Assembly: GCA_900769635.1 (NCBI GenBank)
Contig: CAAGHJ010000010.1
Location: forward strand, 1 to 26,837
Length of the DNA: 26,837 bases
Source of the DNA: Bacilli bacterium
GTDB lineage: Bacteria > Bacillota_I > Bacilli_A > RF39 > UBA660
Direction: 5' to 3'
Part shown: positions 23,914 to 26,837 of the stretch, piece after piece
How the letters are laid out: each line of letters starts with the position of its first letter
How positions within the stretch are numbered: the first letter of the stretch is position 1
Made by a program: the position numbers and the translations under genes
Notes under the pieces: generated by a model
Database searches by the model: none
What the model saw: the letters and a program-made list of their open reading frames with translations, nothing else
What the model was told of the DNA's origin: nothing

Positions 23914-25116
23914 ATGGCGAAGAAAATAGCTAAAGAATACTATTTAATGCATAAAGATATACCTGTTTGCCTGATGGAGCTGACAGAAGGGGGAACTCTT
24001 GGAAATTACAGAAAAAATGAAGCAGCTCTTGCCCACTTTCCTATAGGTGGACAGATGAATGATATGAAATTTCATGATTGGTGGAAGGACAGAGCTATTC
24101 CTAAGACGAGGCACGGAGCTAAGACTGCCCTGCAAAGACTTGGATATTCTTCAACAAACAGTGCTTTGGTAGATAATTTGGCCTTAAGTTTGTCGGATTG
24201 TTATTGGATTAAACCTCGTGGTGAAGATATCGAATGGAAAGATGTAAATCTGTTTACAAATGATTTCGTAGATACATTTGGTGAAATAACACTAAACAAG
24301 GACAATTTACTTGATTTAAGGAAGAAAACAAAATTTAACTGCGCTGCTTCACAGGGAGAACTTCAGAAAAAATGGTGTATTGACACTTCAGGCCGCAGAT
24401 ATATGATTAAAGGTAATTATGGAGAATCATACCAGCAAAGTATAAACGAACTATTTGCAACAGAACTTCATAGAAAACAAAAATTTAAAAATTTCACAGT
24501 ATACACTCCCACATTGTTAACAGTAGAAGGTGGAATTGAAGGACTTGGATGTCTTTCATATGATTTTTGCTCAGAAAATCTGGAATGTATCAGTGCATGG
24601 GAATTATTGCAATCAGTCAAGCTTAAGCAAAATGAATCATATTATTATCCATTGAAAAAGGTCTGTCTTGGTTTGGGAATAAAAGAAGAAGAGTTTGATT
24701 ATTTTATGGATTATGAAATAATGACTGACTATCTCATTTCAAATACCGACAGACACATGAATAATATTTCTATAGTCAGAAATCCTGACACATTAGAAAT
24801 ACTTGGATTTGCACCTATATATGATTCCGGTAATTCTATGTTCTATAATATTCCATACGAGCATCTTGGTTCAATTCGTATTGATGAGATAAAGACACAT
24901 TCTTTTATTTCTAAAGAAGTACGGCTTCTATCATATGTAAAGGATAGAAATATTGTAAATATTGATAAAGCAGAAATGGATTTTAGTTTGTATAAAAAAG
25001 ATTTAATCGAACGTCATATGCGTATCCCAAGGCTACAAGCATTATATGAAAAGAAACTCGCAAAGCTGAGAGCATTCCAAAATGGTAAAGACATATGGAA
25101 AACAGATAAATATTAA
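23914..25116 (+). CDS. HipA-like serine/threonine kinase
   Basis: A 400-residue protein. An N-terminal region of about 125 residues (YYLMHKDIPVCLMELTEGG, ending near FGEI) precedes a HipA-type kinase domain. This has the Ser/Gly loop AASQGELQKKW with S146, RRYMIKG with the ATP-binding K166, SNTDRHMNN with catalytic D279 and N284, and PIYDSGNS with metal-binding D304. The key residues are present, so activity is plausible. E. coli HipA phosphorylates glutamyl-tRNA synthetase; the target here is unknown. GGAG at the end of the upstream gene couples translation. Being carried with an integrase, it could stabilise the element or have been recruited to control recombination. Confidence 0.83.
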   Translation: MAKKIAKEYYLMHKDIPVCLMELTEGGTLGNYRKNEAALAHFPIGGQMNDMKFHDWWKDRAIPKTRHGAKTALQRLGYSSTNSALVDNLALSLSDCYWIKPRGEDIEWKDVNLFTNDFVDTFGEITLNKDNLLDLRKKTKFNCAASQGELQKKWCIDTSGRRYMIKGNYGESYQQSINELFATELHRKQKFKNFTVYTPTLLTVEGGIEGLGCLSYDFCSENLECISAWELLQSVKLKQNESYYYPLKKVCLGLGIKEEEFDYFMDYEIMTDYLISNTDRHMNNISIVRNPDTLEILGFAPIYDSGNSMFYNIPYEHLGSIRIDEIKTHSFISKEVRLLSYVKDRNIVNIDKAEMDFSLYKKDLIERHMRIPRLQALYEKKLAKLRAFQNGKDIWKTDKY

Positions 25117-25167
25117 GTATTTCATTCCTCTTCTATTGAAATAAATAATCACAAGGAGGCATACATT

Positions 25168-26301
25168 ATGTCAAGAAGAGGAAACAACATCAGAAAGAGA
25201 GCCGACGGACGCTGGGAGGGGCGCTACTACATAGTAGACACAGCCGGCAGTAAAAAGTGCAAATCGGTATACGGCCACAGCTATAAGGAAGTAACAGAAA
25301 GGCTGCTTTCAGCAAAAGCAGCTTCACTTAATCAAACTATAGCCACAAAGCAGTCCGCTATCACCGTAAAAGCAGTCGCGGAGAAATGGCTTGAAAGTAT
25401 AGCATCCAGCCGAAAGTGCTCTACCATTCAAAAGTATTCTACTATATACAATAAATATATCAAACCAAACTGGGGAGAAAGTGTCATAGATCAGTTAAAT
25501 CAGAATGAAATACTCAAGCTACTGCCTGAGACAGCCGGTGAGAGCGTTACAAAGAGCATACTTTGTATATTCAACTCAATCCTTGCATATGGAGCTGCCA
25601 CATATGGCACCGGAGAAATTCATCTGTCGTACAGGACAAAACGTTCATCCGTCACATCCTCAAACAACATAAATACAATCAATACAACAGACCAGCAAAA
25701 GCTAACAGAGTATCTTCTTACCGAGCTTGATATCTATAAGCTCGGTATTTTATTGTGCCTTTTTATGGGGCTGCGTTTAGGAGAAATTTGTGCCCTGAAA
25801 TGGGAAGATATCGACATGATTAGCCGCACTCTGCATGTCAATCGCACAGTGCAGCGACTTCCGGTAGATACGGTACACACATCCGGTTCATCACAAAATA
25901 ACCACACAGCCACGAGAAAGACTTCTTTATATATAGATTCACCAAAGACTTCAAATTCACTTCGTGAAATTCCTATCCCAGACTTTATTTATGACAAACT
26001 GTCAGATTATTATAACACCTCAATAAAAAGTGACTCTTATTTTCTAAAGAAAAATCAGCCTATGGATCCCCGCACTTATCAGAATAGATTTCATATCTAT
26101 ATAAAAGAAGCAGGTATCGGGAATACTCACTTTCATGCATTGCGCCACACCTTTGCCACAAACTGTATAAGCAGTGGGGCTGACGCTAAGAGTGTAAGTG
26201 AGATTCTTGGACATTCCAATGTAAATATTACATTGAATCGCTATGTGCATCCAAATCTGGAGACCAAGCGCTCCGCAATCAATTCTATAGTTATCCCATA
26301 A
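25168..26301 (+). CDS. Tyrosine recombinase/integrase
   Basis: A 377-residue integrase. It has an N-terminal arm-binding domain (SRRGNNIRKRADGRWEGRY), a core-binding SAM-like domain at about 65-160, and a catalytic domain with R203 (MGLRLGEI), K260 (SPKTSNSLREIP), H323-x2-R326 (HALRHTFAT), H349 (LGHSNVN) and nucleophile Y359 (LNRYVHP). All six catalytic residues are present. AAGGAGG precedes ATG 25168. The first right-hand TGGTCA repeat begins 2 nt after the stop codon, and the palindromic end lies 60 bp further, an organisation like Tn916-type elements. No excisionase-like small basic protein is visible. It could integrate, excise or invert the element. Confidence 0.92.
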   Translation: MSRRGNNIRKRADGRWEGRYYIVDTAGSKKCKSVYGHSYKEVTERLLSAKAASLNQTIATKQSAITVKAVAEKWLESIASSRKCSTIQKYSTIYNKYIKPNWGESVIDQLNQNEILKLLPETAGESVTKSILCIFNSILAYGAATYGTGEIHLSYRTKRSSVTSSNNINTINTTDQQKLTEYLLTELDIYKLGILLCLFMGLRLGEICALKWEDIDMISRTLHVNRTVQRLPVDTVHTSGSSQNNHTATRKTSLYIDSPKTSNSLREIPIPDFIYDKLSDYYNTSIKSDSYFLKKNQPMDPRTYQNRFHIYIKEAGIGNTHFHALRHTFATNCISSGADAKSVSEILGHSNVNITLNRYVHPNLETKRSAINSIVIP

Positions 26302-26302
26302 A

Positions 26303-26320
26303 TGGTCAGAAAAATGGTCA
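26303..26320 (+). repeat. Right arm-type integrase-binding repeats (candidate)
   Basis: TGGTCA at 26303-26308 and 26315-26320, with the same 12-nt period and orientation as the left pair. They lie about 45 bp from the right palindrome. Confidence 0.55.
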
Positions 26321-26349
26321 TATTTATATAAAATGCTTATTTTATACAT

Positions 26350-26388
26350 AAGGGAGGTTGGATTTCGCAGATTGTAATAATCTGCGAA
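26350..26388. repeat. Right attachment/inversion site of the integrase element
   Basis: The 24-bp direct repeat occupies 26350-26373. The palindrome arms TTCGCAGATT (26364-26373) and AATCTGCGAA (26379-26388) surround GTAAT. Read on the minus strand, the 25-bp palindrome is identical to the left one, and one further base also matches. Confidence 0.85.
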
Positions 26389-26394
26389 TTTTTT
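26364..26394 (+). terminator. Intrinsic terminator after the integrase gene
   Basis: The right palindrome forms a 10-bp stem with a 5-nt loop and is followed directly by six T residues (26389-26394). The left palindrome lacks a T run on either strand, so only the right site should terminate. Confidence 0.75.
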
Positions 26395-26433
26395 ATTATA
26401 TTCTTTCTGATTAGACATTAGCAAAATATCATG

Positions 26434-26474
26434 AAAAAAGAGAGCGGGCCGGCGAATGGGAAGTTCGCCGGCCC
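26434..26474 (-). terminator. Intrinsic terminator of the flavodoxin gene
   Basis: GGGCCGGCGAA (26446-26456) and TTCGCCGGCCC (26464-26474) form an 11-bp GC-rich stem with a 7-nt loop. On the minus strand the stem is followed within a few bases by six T residues (26439-26434). It lies about 100 bp after the flavodoxin stop. Confidence 0.8.
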
Positions 26475-26573
26475 AGATTTACACTAGGAGCAAAGTTTAT
26501 ACTTTGCGGAGATAAAATATATTTTTTTCGTGGCCTTTCATGTTGTCGCGGCCACGCTATAGTTCTGATTTGC

Positions 26574-26837
26574 TTATACCGCTGCAAGCTTCTTTCCAAG
26601 CTCCTCGCAGGCTGTCTTTGCATCATCGTCCGGTGCATCCTGGCAGATAACACCCTCGCCGCCTACCACTGTAGCTCCGGCTGCTGTCATTCGCTCTACC
26701 CAGTCGCGCATCCACTCACCATCGCCCCATCCGTATGAACCGAACAGACCGATTGTCTTGCCTGCCACGCAGCCCTCAAGCTCTGTGACAAACGGCTCCA
26801 TCTCGCCCTCCTCAAGTACCTCTGCACCCATTGCAGG
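26574..26837 (-). CDS. Flavodoxin, C-terminal part (runs off the right edge)
   Basis: The last 87 residues of a leftward gene. PAMGAEVLEEGEMEPFV, then GKTIGLFGSYGWGDGEWMRD with the FMN-binding GSYGWGDG loop, and WVERMTAAGATVVGGEGVIC, are typical of short-chain clostridial flavodoxins, which are FMN electron carriers of about 140 residues. The start is outside the window. Base composition is clearly GC-richer than the polysaccharide cargo, as expected of a core gene. Its terminator is at 26434-26474. Confidence 0.92.
   Translation of the reverse strand, partial: PAMGAEVLEEGEMEPFVTELEGCVAGKTIGLFGSYGWGDGEWMRDWVERMTAAGATVVGGEGVICQDAPDDDAKTACEELGKKLAAV

Larger units (their letters stand above)
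23221..26388. mobile_element. Small tyrosine-integrase element carrying a HipBA-like pair (about 3.2 kb)
   Basis: The element lies between two copies of a site that begins AAGGGAGGTTGG and ends in a palindrome. It contains a HipB-like regulator, a HipA-like kinase and a tyrosine recombinase, all rightward, with paired TGGTCA arm-type repeats near both ends. Conjugation genes are absent. The sites are direct repeats over 24 bp, but their palindromic cores are inverted relative to each other. Integration/excision and segment inversion are therefore both possible. It separates the flavodoxin gene from the polysaccharide operon. Confidence 0.75.

Noticed and set aside
23221..26388. Integrative conjugative element or prophage
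   Set aside because: Only three genes are present. No relaxase, coupling protein, replication, capsid or tail genes are found.
26529..26556. Stem CGTGGCC / GGCCACG just after the flavodoxin stop as a terminator
   Set aside because: On the minus strand it is followed by A residues, not T residues. The better terminator is at 26434-26474.
26429..26653. A 74-codon leftward frame overlapping the flavodoxin end and its terminator
   Set aside because: It runs through the flavodoxin 3' end in another frame and through the GC-rich terminator, and has low-complexity Arg/Ser-rich content.
1..26837. CRISPR arrays, tRNA or rRNA genes, riboswitches
   Set aside because: No regularly spaced repeats and no recognisable RNA-gene or aptamer sequence were seen on either strand.

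Overview
The window comes from a low-GC Gram-positive gut-type Firmicute, most likely a Lachnospiraceae member related to Eubacterium rectale or Roseburia. I infer this from the codon usage, the strong GGAGG ribosome binding sites, the AAA-ATPase_like gene family, the style of the tyrosine integrase, and the flavodoxin at the right edge. No rRNA or tRNA gene and no CRISPR array was seen.

Layout. (A) 1-4.3 kb is an accessory island. Two copies of about 275 bp of the leader and N-terminus of an AAA-ATPase_like gene (327-602 and 4000-4278, same orientation) bracket about 3.4 kb. Inside are a three-gene toxin-antitoxin-chaperone operon (HigB-like toxin, HigA-like antitoxin with a C-terminal tail, SecB-like chaperone), a Phd/ParE-type toxin-antitoxin pair, a transposase remnant, short TGGTGYCAGGCACCA palindromes, and a protein with a class III nucleotide-cyclase-like core. 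(B) 4.4-5.8 kb holds a DUF4209/HEPN-like gene and gene debris. (C) 5.8-23.2 kb is a long leftward surface-polysaccharide locus. It begins with a DEAD/DEAH-type helicase carrying four helicase-associated repeats, then a polyprenyl-phosphate sugar-1-phosphate transferase, an extended SDR enzyme, a WecE-type aminotransferase and a GT4 glycosyltransferase. These are followed by two polysaccharide pyruvyl transferases, two FrhB-like iron-sulfur proteins, three further glycosyltransferases, a Wzy polymerase and a Wzx flippase. The helicase and the initiating transferase look GC-richer; everything from the SDR gene leftward is strongly AT-rich, as in exchangeable capsule cargo. (D) 23.22-26.39 kb is a compact integrase element carrying a HipB-like regulator, a HipA-like kinase and a tyrosine recombinase. 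(E) 26.57 kb to the end is the C-terminal part of a flavodoxin gene with its terminator.

How the parts fit. The locus has the genes expected of a Wzx/Wzy-dependent glycan: an initiating enzyme makes the lipid-linked first sugar, glycosyltransferases extend it, the WecE-type enzyme supplies a 4-amino-4,6-dideoxyhexose, the pyruvyl transferases may add acidic ketals, and Wzx and Wzy export and polymerise the repeat. No chain-length regulator or dTDP-glucose pathway genes are present here.

The most interesting point is the junction of C and D. The integrase element ends in two palindromic sites whose 5-nt centres are reverse complements, giving an inverted repeat of about 26 bp around the element. 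A near-consensus promoter just inside its left end points outward into the helicase/polysaccharide operon. The right-hand palindrome is followed by six T residues and is a good terminator. This arrangement would let a 3.1-kb recombinase-kinase segment act as an on/off switch for the glycan locus. That is a hypothesis; simple integration with the element donating a promoter is the alternative. The second highlight is the SecB-linked toxin-antitoxin operon.
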